A stretch of DNA of 64,000 bases from Pseudoalteromonas spongiae UST010723-006 (GCF_000238255.3 NZ_CP011039.1:2529001-2593000); one strand, 5' to 3'. Shown: positions 50,282 to 60,292, counted from the stretch's first letter. The notes: generated by a model not told the origin, from the letters alone. Made by a program: numbers and translations.

Positions 50282-50296
50282 CAAAACATCGAATAA
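50282..50296 (+). repeat. Right attachment site (attR candidate): displaced yicC 3' end
   Basis: Reads Gln-Asn-Ile-Glu-stop in one frame, as does the end of yicC; 13 of 15 bases match 15142-15156. Preceded by unrelated island sequence. Confidence 0.72.
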
Positions 50297-50320
50297 ACTC
50301 TTTTTACATCTACTATATCG

Positions 50321-50353
50321 AAAAAGCCAATCGAACACCGATTGGCTTTTTTT
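50321..50353 (+). terminator. Strong terminator, probably the original yicC terminator
   Basis: Perfect 13-base stem (AAAAAGCCAATCG / CGATTGGCTTTTT), loop AACAC, and T run, 25 bases past the displaced yicC stop. Confidence 0.85.
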
Positions 50354-50467
50354 ATATTATTAATAAATCTTGCAATTTTTTCCTTAAAACCTCGCTCTAG
50401 CTATAAACGGGTCTAAACTTACTTTTAGCTCATAAAATCACTTTTCAACATTAACAATTAATTTGAA

Positions 50468-51151
50468 ATGAGCTTGGCATTGCATGGGGAAAATCTTTTG
50501 AGGTACTTATTACTTTTAATATCAGCGGTTACTACATTTAGTGAAGCTAATGCACTCGAGCTCACGGTGAACGTCGTTGATAAAAATAATAACGCTGTAA
50601 ATAAAGTCGTCGTGTTTGTAACACCAAAAGCTGGGGTCGCCGATTTACCAAGTAACAACCAGAAATTGGTCATTGATCAACAAGGTAAAAAATTTACGCC
50701 ATATATTACCGTGATGCAAAAAGGGCAAAATGTTGTTTTCTCAAATAAGGATGATATTACCCATCATATTTACTCTGTGTCAGGTAAAAATCGATTTGAA
50801 TTTAAGTTAAAAGCGGGTGATTCTAAGCATATCTCTGATATGAATGCAGCCGAAGAGGTTGCAATGGGATGCAACATTCATGATTGGATGAGTGGTTACA
50901 TATTGGTTGTCGACACACCATATTTTACTAAAACAAACACAAACGGTAGCGCCGTATTTACAGTAAAAAACTCAGGCCAATATGATATTTCAGTTTGGCA
51001 TCCTCAACTTGATACACCATCACATCAAATAACCGAAAGCCATTCGCTCAGCACAGATAAAAAAACACTGACATTAACCCTAACCAAACCACTATTACCT
51101 ATTCCCAAACAAGTTGGGCAAGAAGAATTTGAATTTTTAGAAGAGTACTAA
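50468..51151 (+). CDS. Periplasmic cupredoxin-like (methylamine utilization type) protein
   Basis: 227 residues. A signal peptide (LRYLLLLISAVTTFSEANA) and cupredoxin copper ligands are visible: H99/H100 (DDITHHIYS), C135, H138 and M141 in GCNIHDWMSG. The protein probably binds a single type 1 copper in the periplasm. The start is unsure: the ATG at 50468, or a TTG at 50498 with GGGG upstream that gives a better signal peptide. It is six bases before the EAL gene, so it is the first gene of a three-gene operon. Confidence 0.85.
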   Translation: MSLALHGENLLRYLLLLISAVTTFSEANALELTVNVVDKNNNAVNKVVVFVTPKAGVADLPSNNQKLVIDQQGKKFTPYITVMQKGQNVVFSNKDDITHHIYSVSGKNRFEFKLKAGDSKHISDMNAAEEVAMGCNIHDWMSGYILVVDTPYFTKTNTNGSAVFTVKNSGQYDISVWHPQLDTPSHQITESHSLSTDKKTLTLTLTKPLLPIPKQVGQEEFEFLEEY

Positions 51152-51157
51152 TCAACT

Positions 51158-53515
51158 ATGAGACTTTTCAAAGTGCGCAGTTTACAAAGTAAAATTTTAA
51201 TATTGTTCTTATTTTTACTATTGCTCGTGCAACTGGTTAGCTTCTACTTTACCTATCACACCAATGTAAAGCTTGAGAGTACCCAATTAAATAATCGCTT
51301 AAGCAATGCATCTAATATATTTGAAACACAGTTTAATAATCGCCGCTATTACCTCTCTGCATTTGCTGAAACAGCAGCAAAAGATTACGGCCTAAAATCT
51401 GTATTAGACGAAGATACAAAAAGCTTTTTAGTTGCCCTAAACAATCACCGAAAACGCATTGATAGTGACCTTGCGATGGCAATCAATAGCGAAGGAACCG
51501 TTTTTGCACAGCTAGTTACTTACACAAACGATGATGGAATAGTAAAAGTGCGAGTGGGCAAAGGACAAGGTGAACCTTTTAGCCAACCCACCAGCTTTTT
51601 ACAGCAAGAAACTGCACAACTGGTCTTTATTGACGATTTACTTTATCAACTGAGCTTTGCACCTATTAAAAGTGGCTCTCGCATTGTTGGTTGGGTGGGG
51701 TTTGGTTATTTGATTAATAACGCACTTGCTAATGAACTCGCTACCTTGACCGATGTAAACATTGGTTTTGCCAGCTTTGATGGTAAGCATTACCAAGTGA
51801 TTGCCAGCTCAGATGAAGATAATTACCCAATAAAAGCCGATGTATTTAAACGTATAATTGCCAATACAGAACACCAATATTTATATAACCGAATAGAACT
51901 TGGCAACACCGACAATGGGTATATTTCAGCGGTGCTTTTTGAGTCTCGTGCAGATTTATTAAAAAGCATTGATATCCAATGGCCGCGACTAGCTTTACTG
52001 GTTTTTATTACGGTGCTTTTATCGACGTTTGGCGCTATTGCCATTGCAAGAGGCATTACCCGTCCAATCAAAAGCCTGATAAGCCAAGTAAAATCAATTT
52101 CCAAAGGTAATTACGACGGAATAGTAAATGTATCGGGTAGCCGAGAGTTAAAACAACTTTCTAATGAATTTAACGACATGACAAAAGCGATTATCTCGCG
52201 CGAGCAAACAATTAGCTTTCAAGCCTTTCATGACCAACTAACACATTTACCTAATCGAAATGCACTTGTTACTGCAATAGAAAAACGTCAAACATCCAAG
52301 CATGACTTTTTAATTGTACAACTGAGTATTTTAAGAGCAGAGGAAATCGCCGAAACCCTAGGTTATCAGGCGAGTGACTATGTCATCAATGAGGTTGCAA
52401 ATCGTATTGAAAACACACCACATGACTTTGATTGTTATCACTTAGGTAACGAAAATTTTATACTTCTAATTGAAAACCAAAACATCGACGCATTAATCGA
52501 CACATTGCAATCAGCATTAACAATGCAATGCCAATTTCAAAACATTCATCTGCACCTGCAATTTACCTTTGGTGTTGTTATTGCGTCACAACACCCAAAC
52601 TGTTCTGTGGCCGAGTTATTACAAAAATCCAACGTGGCAATTCAACGCGCCAAAAACAACAAAAAAGCATTCCAAATTTATGACCCAATTTTTGACCAAA
52701 ATGCCATTGAGCGCCTGTTCTTAACCAATAATTTGCGAACAGCCATCGAACAAGACCAACTCACTCTGTTTTTTCAGCCAAAGCTTTCGTTAAAAACAAT
52801 GGAGATAAGTCACGTTGAAGCCTTAGTAAGATGGCTACATCCTGAAAAAGGCTTAATTCCACCAGATAGTTTTATTAGCATTGCAGAAAAAACCGGGCAA
52901 ATGGATGCGTTAACTCGCTGGGTAACGAATGCGGCAATTAATCAATATTTGGCATGGCAATCAAATGGAATCCACATCAACATTGCAATAAATATTTCTG
53001 CCGAAAATATATTAGATAAGTCCTATCCAGATTATGTAATCTCGTTAAAACAACAACATCAATTAGCCGATTGCGCGATTACTTTAGAAGTTACCGAAGA
53101 TGCCGTCGTGGATGATCCTGAAAAGGCAACCGAGGTACTGAACTACCTAAATCAAAGCGGCTTTAAATTATCGATAGATGATTATGGCACGGGATATTCT
53201 TCACTCGCGCAATTAAAACAACTGCCAGTGCAAGAGCTAAAAATAGATCGCTCCTTCGTACAGCATTTGCTCGATAATGAGAATGATCAAATCATTGTTA
53301 AATCAACCATCGAACTTGCGCATAATATGGGGTTGTCGGTTGTTGCGGAAGGTATTGAAGACGAAGCCACATTACTATTTCTTCAAGCTCAAGCATGTGA
53401 ATTAGCACAAGGATACTTTATTAGTAAACCATTACCCGCTCATGAATTTGAGGCATGGTTATCTCAATCTAACTATAAAAAACAGACGAAAACACATGCG
53501 AAAGTCCTTGATTAA
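51158..53515 (+). CDS. Membrane cyclic-di-GMP phosphodiesterase (HAMP, degenerate GGDEF, EAL)
   Basis: 785 residues. Two transmembrane segments (about 12-32 and 275-297) flank a periplasmic sensor region; then HAMP, a GGDEF domain whose motif has decayed (LGNENF), and an EAL domain with E554-A-L, the conserved TED (EVTEDAVVDD), DDYGTGYSSL near 674 and KIDRSFV. The intact EAL and lost GGDEF suggest net c-di-GMP hydrolysis, with the GGDEF part perhaps a GTP sensor. Linked to a copper-like protein and an outer-membrane protein. Its end overlaps the next gene by 20 bases. Confidence 0.9.
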   Translation: MRLFKVRSLQSKILILFLFLLLLVQLVSFYFTYHTNVKLESTQLNNRLSNASNIFETQFNNRRYYLSAFAETAAKDYGLKSVLDEDTKSFLVALNNHRKRIDSDLAMAINSEGTVFAQLVTYTNDDGIVKVRVGKGQGEPFSQPTSFLQQETAQLVFIDDLLYQLSFAPIKSGSRIVGWVGFGYLINNALANELATLTDVNIGFASFDGKHYQVIASSDEDNYPIKADVFKRIIANTEHQYLYNRIELGNTDNGYISAVLFESRADLLKSIDIQWPRLALLVFITVLLSTFGAIAIARGITRPIKSLISQVKSISKGNYDGIVNVSGSRELKQLSNEFNDMTKAIISREQTISFQAFHDQLTHLPNRNALVTAIEKRQTSKHDFLIVQLSILRAEEIAETLGYQASDYVINEVANRIENTPHDFDCYHLGNENFILLIENQNIDALIDTLQSALTMQCQFQNIHLHLQFTFGVVIASQHPNCSVAELLQKSNVAIQRAKNNKKAFQIYDPIFDQNAIERLFLTNNLRTAIEQDQLTLFFQPKLSLKTMEISHVEALVRWLHPEKGLIPPDSFISIAEKTGQMDALTRWVTNAAINQYLAWQSNGIHINIAINISAENILDKSYPDYVISLKQQHQLADCAITLEVTEDAVVDDPEKATEVLNYLNQSGFKLSIDDYGTGYSSLAQLKQLPVQELKIDRSFVQHLLDNENDQIIVKSTIELAHNMGLSVVAEGIEDEATLLFLQAQACELAQGYFISKPLPAHEFEAWLSQSNYKKQTKTHAKVLD

Positions 53516-54749
53516 AAGCCTTTTACTTATTTCCCTTTTGTGCGCAAGTAGCCAATTATTGGCCGTAGATGCAAATATAAAAGGGCTAATTGATTTAAGG
53601 GCTTATCATGTAACAAGCGATGATAGTAATAGCTATTTAACCGGTGATTACGGAAAGTTTCGTTTTGACGATGGCTCTGGAATAGCACTCGGACAGTTAG
53701 GTGCCCATCTTAATTTGGAATTTAATTCAACATGGTCTGCAACATTAGTCGCTAGCGCATTTGCTAACAAAGGTAATAGTGTCATTGGTATAACCGAAGG
53801 CTTTGTTAGTTACAAAGGCCTGCCTTCAAGCAATGGCTGGCGAATAAAATCAAAACTCGGTGTTTTCTATCCAACGATTAGTTTTGAAAATGTAGCTACT
53901 GCCTGGTCTACCCCCTATACATTAACCTCTAGCAGTTTAAACAATTGGGTTGGTGAGGAACTTCGAAATACAGGCATAAACCTATCACTTGAAAAGTTGG
54001 GGAAATTCTCAGGTTCAAAGCATAATTTTTCAGGCGATATTTCGCTGTTTAAAAACAACGATCCTGCTGGTGCAATGCTAGCGTGGCACGGTTGGACTGT
54101 TGGTAGTCGCCAAACCTTGCTACATGAAAAATTAATTGTACAAGATTTCCCCGCACGCCAACAGAAGCTCGCTGCACAAGCCGCTGAATCAGACCCTTTT
54201 TTAGAACTTGATGACCGCTTTGGTTTGCATGTTTCAGCCAATTGGAAGTATGCAAATAAACTTAAATTCAACTTAGGCTATTACGATAACTTTGCTAAAG
54301 AAGGCATTGTTGAAAATGGTCAATACACATGGACAACAGAATTTATTCATTCAGCGTTGAAATACCGTTTTGCGAAAGAATGGGAAGTCATTGCGCAATA
54401 TATGAAAGGCAATACTTACATGACATCACCATACCAAGAAAAAGTGGTCGATAATGATTTCGACAACGCATTTGTAATGTTACGTCATTTTTGGTCTAAC
54501 CATCATATTGCAGCACGCTTTGAGCACTTTAATGTGGATGATTTAGATAACATTTGGGGTGATAACAACAACGAGCAAGGTAATGCGTTTTCACTCGCTT
54601 ATCGCTATAAGCTCTCTAAACAATCATTTATTCTAACTGAGTATAACTATATCGATTCAACACGCCCTTCGCGCTGGTACGTAAACCAAGCAGTAGATAA
54701 AAAAGAAAGCCAATATCAAATTGGTTACCGCTATTACTTCAAACATTAA
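53496..54749 (+). CDS. Outer-membrane beta-barrel protein
   Basis: 417 residues from the ATG at 53496 (MRKSLIKSLLLISLLCASSQLLA is a clean signal peptide); a longer frame with an N-terminal extension is rejected. The mature part is rich in alternating hydrophobic/aromatic strands and ends QYQIGYRYYFKH, with the C-terminal aromatic signature of outer-membrane barrels. Overlaps the EAL gene by 20 bases, so probably co-expressed. Not assigned to a specific porin family. Confidence 0.8.
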   Translation: MRKSLIKSLLLISLLCASSQLLAVDANIKGLIDLRAYHVTSDDSNSYLTGDYGKFRFDDGSGIALGQLGAHLNLEFNSTWSATLVASAFANKGNSVIGITEGFVSYKGLPSSNGWRIKSKLGVFYPTISFENVATAWSTPYTLTSSSLNNWVGEELRNTGINLSLEKLGKFSGSKHNFSGDISLFKNNDPAGAMLAWHGWTVGSRQTLLHEKLIVQDFPARQQKLAAQAAESDPFLELDDRFGLHVSANWKYANKLKFNLGYYDNFAKEGIVENGQYTWTTEFIHSALKYRFAKEWEVIAQYMKGNTYMTSPYQEKVVDNDFDNAFVMLRHFWSNHHIAARFEHFNVDDLDNIWGDNNNEQGNAFSLAYRYKLSKQSFILTEYNYIDSTRPSRWYVNQAVDKKESQYQIGYRYYFKH

Positions 54750-54756
54750 ACGTGAA

Positions 54757-55446
54757 TTATTCGCCATATAAACGCATTGTGCTATCAAAATACATGCCGA
54801 GCCCAGCTGTAAATAACCAACATCCCCATAAACTATGCTCAACAGCTACTAACAAGGTGCTGCGCGAATGAATATAGGTAAATGAAAATACTAAACCTGC
54901 AATAAAGGCTCCCACTACCGCAATCCAATTTGCAAATAACAGATGTGCTAATGCAAAACTTGTCGCACTTAAATATGCACGTAGCTGCTTACTTTTAAAG
55001 ACTCGTTTATAGCGATGAAACATAAAGGTACGAAAAATTACTTCCTGCGGCCAGGCTGAAAAAATAGGGTAAAGAATTAACAGCAAGAACCACCATTTAG
55101 TTTGTTGCGTGGGTAACGTAAAGAACCATTGGGGCGTAAAATACCAACTAGCTATCATCATTAATAGCGCTGCGACTAAAAAAGTAGCAACTACTCTATC
55201 GAGCGATAATTTAAGCTGCACCGGATTCCAAAGGCGAAAACGCTTAAAACGCGGATCACTTAACAACAGTAAAACACACCACCCTACTACCGATACCAAA
55301 AAAAGCAGTAAGTAAGGCGCAATCACATCGCGTACGAAATACAAAAATACGGGTAAACAAAAGAATAAAAATACAAATTCGCAAATCAAAATGCGTTTGT
55401 AATAATGCTTAGGTGCCCAACGGGTAGGATCGAGTTTCAATAGCAT
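54757..55446 (-). CDS. CPBP family intramembrane metalloprotease
   Basis: 229 residues with about seven hydrophobic segments. Motif 1 is visible as EVIFRTFMFHRY (paired-Glu type with one Glu lost, then R), motif 2 as SFALAHLLFANW (H). CPBP/CAAX proteases cleave within the membrane; the substrate is unknown. GGAGG lies before the ATG. Converges with the barrel gene (7 bases apart) and is not in a visible operon. Confidence 0.8.
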   Translation of the reverse strand: MLLKLDPTRWAPKHYYKRILICEFVFLFFCLPVFLYFVRDVIAPYLLLFLVSVVGWCVLLLLSDPRFKRFRLWNPVQLKLSLDRVVATFLVAALLMMIASWYFTPQWFFTLPTQQTKWWFLLLILYPIFSAWPQEVIFRTFMFHRYKRVFKSKQLRAYLSATSFALAHLLFANWIAVVGAFIAGLVFSFTYIHSRSTLLVAVEHSLWGCWLFTAGLGMYFDSTMRLYGE

Positions 55447-55591
55447 GCCCTCCTATTACAGTATAGAAAGGCAGGTTAAAAATTTAATGAATTTAACGTG
55501 AAATGACTCAGTAAGATTAGTTTAGTGAGATAAAAATTGGCACTATATTATAAAGCGCCCTAAATAAGGGTTATTTAAGGCGCATTAAAGC

Positions 55592-56692
55592 TTAGTCGAT
55601 TAGACCATACTCTTTATCAAGAATGTCGATCACTTCTTGGCGCGGATCGCTTGGAATTTCTAGTTGTTTACCAACGATTTTGCTCGCAATACCAACATAA
55701 GTGTCTGACACTTGTATCATCACATCGACCGGTAGTTTGTAACCCTTGGCGAGTTCTTCACGTTCATCCATGCGATCTTTATTAAGTAATACATCGCTAT
55801 CAGGTACGTTATTAATTAATAACTGGCGGAAACCCTCTTTCGAGTTTTCAACAATCTTACCATCGCGGTAAGCTGGGCCATCCCAAATACGTGATGAATC
55901 TGGTGTACCAACTTCATCGATATAAATAAGCTTATGCGAACCATCTACTTCTTCTACATAACCAAACTCAAATTTCGTATCGACAAAAATTTGGTCAAGC
56001 TCAGCAAGTTGCTCGCTAATTAGCTTAAAGCCTTCAGTTAATAGCTTTTCGTATAAATCGATATCGCTTGCCGACTTAAAGTTAAATGCAGCTAAATTGT
56101 TTTCGATATTTTCGCGCGTGATGTTTACATCATCTACTTCAGGCACTTCTGCTACGCCAGTAATAATACCTTTAGTCGATGGTGTAATTAATACATTATC
56201 TAATTTTTGGTGAGCTTCTAAACCTTCTGGTAAATCAATACCACAGAAGTTGCGAACGCCTTTTGCATAATCGCGCCACATGCTACCCGTAATGTATTGG
56301 CGTGCAATTGCTTCAACGCGAACAGTTTCGGCTTTACGTACAATCCATACATAAGGGTGTGGAATATCAACAATGTGGTTACCCGCAAGGCCTGCTTCGT
56401 CAAATAATTTAAACCAGTGAGACGCCACTGAGTTAAGCGCAATACCTTTACCTGGTACACCGTTTAGGCCATTTTCGCCTTGCCAAATACAGTCAAACGC
56501 AGAAATACGGTCTGAAATAACCATAAGTGCAAGTGGTGTATCTTTTGGAATGTTATATCCCTTTTCTTCGATTAAACGAACGCTGTCTTGCTCGGTTAAC
56601 CAATAAACACTGCGAACTTTACCGCTGTGAACCTTACCTTTGGTACGGATCGGTAAATCGTCATTTACGTCCAAAACCTTATATGAACTCAT
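55592..56692 (-). CDS. purC: SAICAR synthase (phosphoribosylaminoimidazolesuccinocarboxamide synthase)
   Basis: 366 residues; joins CAIR and aspartate with ATP in purine synthesis. GKVRSVYWL at the N-terminus, [17 protein letters not shown] and DTKFEFGY with [14 protein letters not shown] are the family's signatures. The protein is the long form (E. coli PurC has 237 residues), as in other Alteromonadales and yeast Ade1-type enzymes. GGAG is upstream of ATG. Single gene. Confidence 0.96.
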   Translation of the reverse strand: MSSYKVLDVNDDLPIRTKGKVHSGKVRSVYWLTEQDSVRLIEEKGYNIPKDTPLALMVISDRISAFDCIWQGENGLNGVPGKGIALNSVASHWFKLFDEAGLAGNHIVDIPHPYVWIVRKAETVRVEAIARQYITGSMWRDYAKGVRNFCGIDLPEGLEAHQKLDNVLITPSTKGIITGVAEVPEVDDVNITRENIENNLAAFNFKSASDIDLYEKLLTEGFKLISEQLAELDQIFVDTKFEFGYVEEVDGSHKLIYIDEVGTPDSSRIWDGPAYRDGKIVENSKEGFRQLLINNVPDSDVLLNKDRMDEREELAKGYKLPVDVMIQVSDTYVGIASKIVGKQLEIPSDPRQEVIDILDKEYGLID

Positions 56693-56891
56693 GGAAACTC
56701 CAAAAGATATTTTTGATACTAGAAAAGCACTTTATGCGCTCTAAATTGGGGTGCGCCAATTTTAGTGAAAAGTCGCTGCAAACTCAATAATTGAACAAAA
56801 AAAGCAAGGGTATGAATTGCTATCGCAAAAGATTGGTTTCAAGGTGTTGTTGTTATAGTATCACACCAATTTAAATTTATTTTGTGCAGTC

Positions 56892-57578
56892 ATGTTAGCG
56901 ATTAATAATCTCACTTTTTCTTATCCAGGCGCTCGCAGCCAATTTGTGCTGCATGATTTTGCCTTATCAAAAGGCGAACATGTGTTTATTTACGGCCCAA
57001 GCGGCAGTGGTAAATCAACTTTGCTCTCGCTAATTACTGGTGTGCAGCAACATAACAGTGGTTCAATCTCGATTTTAGACACCGCTTTTTCAGCTCTGTC
57101 ACAAAAACAAAAAGATCGCTTTCGCGCAGATCATATTGGCTATATTTTTCAGCAATTTAATTTAATCCCTTTTTTGTCTGCAACTGAAAACGTTGCGCTG
57201 GGATGTGAGTTCTCAAAAATACGTACTGAAAAAGCCATAACTAAATACGGCAGTGTTGAAAAAGGTGCGAATAAGTTATTAATGGCGCTTGGTTTGAGCG
57301 AACAAAATATTGCCAAGCCGGTCAATCAACTGAGCATAGGGCAACAACAGCGGGTTGCTGCTGCCAGAGCATTACTTGGTGAACCAGAACTCATCATTGC
57401 TGATGAGCCAACTTCAGCCCTTGATAACGACGCCCGAGAAGAATTTATTAACCAACTTTTTGAGCAAGCTAACAATAATCAAACCAGTATTTTGTTTGTC
57501 AGCCATGACCAAACGCTCGCAAATTTATTTGATAGGCAAGTGGCGCTTGCAAGCTTTATGCAGGAGCAAACTCTATGA
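56892..57578 (+). CDS. ABC transporter ATP-binding protein (LolD/MacB type)
   Basis: 228 residues. Walker A GPSGSGKST (about 35-43), Q-loop IFQQFNLIPFL, signature LSIGQQQRVAAARA and Walker B LIIADEPTSALD are intact. It overlaps the permease gene by four bases. Family members drive lipoprotein sorting, macrolide export or mechanotransmission. With the permease and DUF3299 neighbours this set is common in marine gammaproteobacteria and may act in metal or envelope handling; the substrate is unknown. Confidence 0.93.
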   Translation: MLAINNLTFSYPGARSQFVLHDFALSKGEHVFIYGPSGSGKSTLLSLITGVQQHNSGSISILDTAFSALSQKQKDRFRADHIGYIFQQFNLIPFLSATENVALGCEFSKIRTEKAITKYGSVEKGANKLLMALGLSEQNIAKPVNQLSIGQQQRVAAARALLGEPELIIADEPTSALDNDAREEFINQLFEQANNNQTSILFVSHDQTLANLFDRQVALASFMQEQTL

Positions 57579-58918
57579 GCTTATTAACCCTCTCTCGCAA
57601 AAGCTTACTGAATCGTTTTTCAAGCATTGCGATAACCACTATTGCGATAGCACTGAGCATTACCTTGTTACTACTTATTGAACGTGCCCGTGTTGATGCC
57701 AAAGCGAGCTTTCATAATACGGTATCAGGTACCGATTTAATTGTCGGTGCCCGCACCGGCAGCACAGAGCTATTGCTTTTTTCGGTATTTCGCATCGGTC
57801 ACCCAACTAATAATTTAAGCTTCACAAGCTATCAAGATATTACTAGCAAGCGCTCAGTAAAATGGGCTATTCCACTTTCACTTGGCGATAGCCACAAAGG
57901 TTTTAGCGTTATTGGTACTAATAATGACTACTTCACCCATTACCGTTATGCCAATAAGCAAAACCTCGCATTCTCAAAAGGGCACGCTTTTGAACAAGTA
58001 AACCATGTGGTGCTTGGTAGTAATGTTGCTAAAAAGCTGCATTACCATTTAGGTGACTCGATTGTAATGTCACACGGTGCTGGCAATACCAGCTTTCATC
58101 ATCACGATGATCACCCATTTAAAGTCGTGGGAATTTTAGCTTCAACCGGCACGGCAGTAGATAACAGTGTGCATGTGCCACTCGTTGCAATTGATAATAT
58201 TCATGGCTCAGCAACGCCTAGTATTAGCCAGAAACATCAGGCAGATGAGCGTCATGACCACGACCACGACCACGACCACCATGATGATCATCAACATCAC
58301 AGCGAACAGCGTGATGAACATAGCAAGTTGCCTGCACTATCAAATGCGGAACTCACCGGCCAACCAAAACAAATCAGCGCATTTTTATTAGGCCTAAAAA
58401 GTCCGATTTTTGCACTGCAACTACAACGTAATATCAGCCAATATAAGCAAGAGCCACTGCTGGCGATTATGCCAAAGTTTACTTTGCGCCAACTATGGGA
58501 AGTGGTCGGTGTATTTGAAAAAGCGTTATTGGTTATCTCGGGGGCTGTTGTCGTTATTGCTTTACTTGGTATGCTGACTAATTTATTGGCAAGCTTAAGC
58601 CAGCGCCGCCGCGAGCTTGCTATTTTACGCTCAGTGGGCGCTTCGCCACGTACCATATTTACTTTGCTCGGGTTAGAAGCACTATTAATCACAGTGTGTG
58701 CTACCCTGCTGGCTATCGCATTTTATTATCTTGTAATTCTGTTGCTTGCTAATATGCTTGGCAGCATCAGTGGTATTCATTTGCAGCTTATGGCACTGAG
58801 CCAATATCAAATGAGCTTATTGGCTGGTATTATTTTGCTTGGCACCTTATTTGGTTGTTTACCTGCTTACAAAGCATATCGTTACGCATTGAGCGATGGC
58901 TTAACCATAAAAGTTTGA
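57575..58918 (+). CDS. FtsX-like ABC permease with a His-rich periplasmic loop
   Basis: 447 residues with an N-terminal membrane span (about 17-37), a large periplasmic domain, and three C-terminal spans (about 310-335, 370-395, 410-435) typical of FtsX/MacB permeases. Residues 221-249 hold 11 His in 29 positions, and residues 175-180 another cluster (HHHDDH), suggesting zinc, nickel or copper binding. ATGA overlap with the ATPase gene and seven bases to the DUF3299 gene. A metal-linked role is inferred from the His loop. Confidence 0.9.
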   Translation: MSLLTLSRKSLLNRFSSIAITTIAIALSITLLLLIERARVDAKASFHNTVSGTDLIVGARTGSTELLLFSVFRIGHPTNNLSFTSYQDITSKRSVKWAIPLSLGDSHKGFSVIGTNNDYFTHYRYANKQNLAFSKGHAFEQVNHVVLGSNVAKKLHYHLGDSIVMSHGAGNTSFHHHDDHPFKVVGILASTGTAVDNSVHVPLVAIDNIHGSATPSISQKHQADERHDHDHDHDHHDDHQHHSEQRDEHSKLPALSNAELTGQPKQISAFLLGLKSPIFALQLQRNISQYKQEPLLAIMPKFTLRQLWEVVGVFEKALLVISGAVVVIALLGMLTNLLASLSQRRRELAILRSVGASPRTIFTLLGLEALLITVCATLLAIAFYYLVILLLANMLGSISGIHLQLMALSQYQMSLLAGIILLGTLFGCLPAYKAYRYALSDGLTIKV

Positions 58919-58925
58919 GATTTAT

Positions 58926-59426
58926 ATGAAACAACATTCGCTATTGTTTACTTTCTTCGCCTTAATAACGCTATTAAGTAATCCGCTGTTTGCCAATGGC
59001 AAAGCAAAAGAGCTTTACTGGGAAGACCTCATTCCTAAAGGCTATTCTTCATCACCTGTTGAAGGGCAAGCCGCGCACAATGAAAACTCTGAGGCTAATT
59101 GGGTGCAACCCGACTTAAATGCGCCTATTGTAAAAGAGCTCAATAATACCATGGTGACATTGCCTGGCTTTGTTGTACCACTTGAGGGTGATGATCAAGT
59201 GATCACCGAGTTTTTATTAGTGCCATATTTCGGCGCGTGTATTCATGTGCCACCACCGCCACCAAATCAGATTGTGCACGTAACCTTTAAAGATGGTGTG
59301 CCAATTGAAAGCCTGTACGATGCCATTTCTGTTACCGGTAAAATGAAAACCGAAAGCTGGGAAGGCGAACTGGCTAAAGTTGGTTATCGTATTGAAGGTG
59401 TAGGCGTTGCGCCATTTGACCTTTAA
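58926..59426 (+). CDS. DUF3299 family periplasmic protein
   Basis: 166 residues. Signal peptide KQHSLLFTFFALITLLSNPLFA, then LYWEDLIPKGY and the DUF3299 core VTLPGFVVPLEGDDQVITEFLLVPYFGACIHVPPPPPNQIVHV. The family is of unknown function, often next to ABC transporters, with conserved Cys-x-His (ACIH) that could bind metal. It probably works with the two transporter genes upstream. A terminator follows immediately. Confidence 0.88.
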   Translation: MKQHSLLFTFFALITLLSNPLFANGKAKELYWEDLIPKGYSSSPVEGQAAHNENSEANWVQPDLNAPIVKELNNTMVTLPGFVVPLEGDDQVITEFLLVPYFGACIHVPPPPPNQIVHVTFKDGVPIESLYDAISVTGKMKTESWEGELAKVGYRIEGVGVAPFDL

Positions 59427-59442
59427 ATACATCTAAACAAAA

Positions 59443-59466
59443 AAGGCGCTACGGCGCCTTTTTTTT
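59443..59466. terminator. Bidirectional terminator between DUF3299 gene and mutM
   Basis: Stem AAGGCGC / GCGCCTT, 4-base loop, A run before and T run after; serves the two convergent genes. Confidence 0.85.
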
Positions 59467-59475
59467 ATTTTAACT

Positions 59476-60285
59476 CTATTTCTGACAATTTTTACAATAC
59501 ACGGTACTGCGTTGTCCTTGGCGAATTTCGATCAGCGACTCTTTACAGGTTACACAAGGCTCGCCTTTACGCCCATACACTAGTAACTTCTGTGCAAAAT
59601 AGCCTGGCTTGCCATCGGTTTGGGCAAAGTCTTTTAACGTTGTGCCACCCTGTTCGATTGCATCCGCTAATGTTTGTTTAACGATAGGCACTAATTGTTG
59701 GTATCGCTTTTTAGAAATTTTACCTGCCGCGCGTTTAGGGTGAATGCCCGCCTTAAATAAAGACTCATTGGCATAAATATTACCCACGCCCACAACTACA
59801 CTGTTATCCATTAAAAACTGTTTAATCGCAGTTTGCTTTTGTCGTGATTTTTCATACAAATAATCAGCATCAAATTCGTCGGTTAATGGTTCTGGGCCTA
59901 ATTTTAGTAAGCTGCTATGAACTTCACCCGCTGGTTGCCACAAGCAAGCGCCAAAACGGCGAGGATCATTTAAGCGTAGCACTTTGCCATTTTCGAGTTC
60001 TATTTCGATATGATCATGCTTTTTGAGTGGTACAGAATTATCAACCACCCGCAAGTTACCCGACATGCCTAAATGTAAAATAACACTGCCTGTATCCACA
60101 CTAATCATTAGGTATTTTGCGCGACGGCTAATCTCGCTAATTACTTTGCGTTCAAGCTGATAAACGTCATCTGGTACCGGCCAGCGCAATTGGGTTTGAT
60201 GAACTCGTACTTGTTTCACCGTTTGGTTTAGCATATGTGGCGTAATGCCTAAACGGCTCACTTCAACTTCTGGTAATTCAGGCAT
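59476..60285 (-). CDS. mutM: Formamidopyrimidine-DNA glycosylase
   Basis: 269 residues; removes oxidised purines such as 8-oxoG from DNA. N-terminal Pro2-Glu3 ([11 protein letters not shown]) is the catalytic pair; [17 protein letters not shown] is the helix-two-turn-helix region, and the C-terminal zinc finger C-x2-C-x16-C-x2-C (PCVTC...YCKNC) is complete. Length matches E. coli (269). Downstream of a small membrane-protein gene by seven bases. Confidence 0.97.
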   Translation of the reverse strand: MPELPEVEVSRLGITPHMLNQTVKQVRVHQTQLRWPVPDDVYQLERKVISEISRRAKYLMISVDTGSVILHLGMSGNLRVVDNSVPLKKHDHIEIELENGKVLRLNDPRRFGACLWQPAGEVHSSLLKLGPEPLTDEFDADYLYEKSRQKQTAIKQFLMDNSVVVGVGNIYANESLFKAGIHPKRAAGKISKKRYQQLVPIVKQTLADAIEQGGTTLKDFAQTDGKPGYFAQKLLVYGRKGEPCVTCKESLIEIRQGQRSTVYCKNCQK

Positions 60286-60292
60286 AAAAACT

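Larger units (their letters stand above)
15142..50296. mobile_element. Genomic island of about 35 kb inserted at yicC, carrying a Dpd DNA modification-restriction system
   Basis: Bounded by a near-identical copy of the yicC 3' end on each side. A P4-type integrase begins 205 bases from the left end; a 25-base subterminal repeat (21 of 25 identical) lies inside each end at 15263-15287 and 50173-50197. Content between is accessory: two tyrosine recombinases, a serine recombinase, regulators, small unknown genes and the dpd cluster. The yicC and cupredoxin genes that flank it belong to the core chromosome. I see no conjugation genes, so it would need help to transfer. More than one insertion event could have built it. 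Confidence 0.75.
49754..50467. other. Gene-free right end of the island and junction
   Basis: A/T-rich; contains upstream DNA of queC, the right subterminal repeat (50173-50197), the attR candidate (50282-50296) and the displaced yicC terminator. No coding frame seen. Confidence 0.6.
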
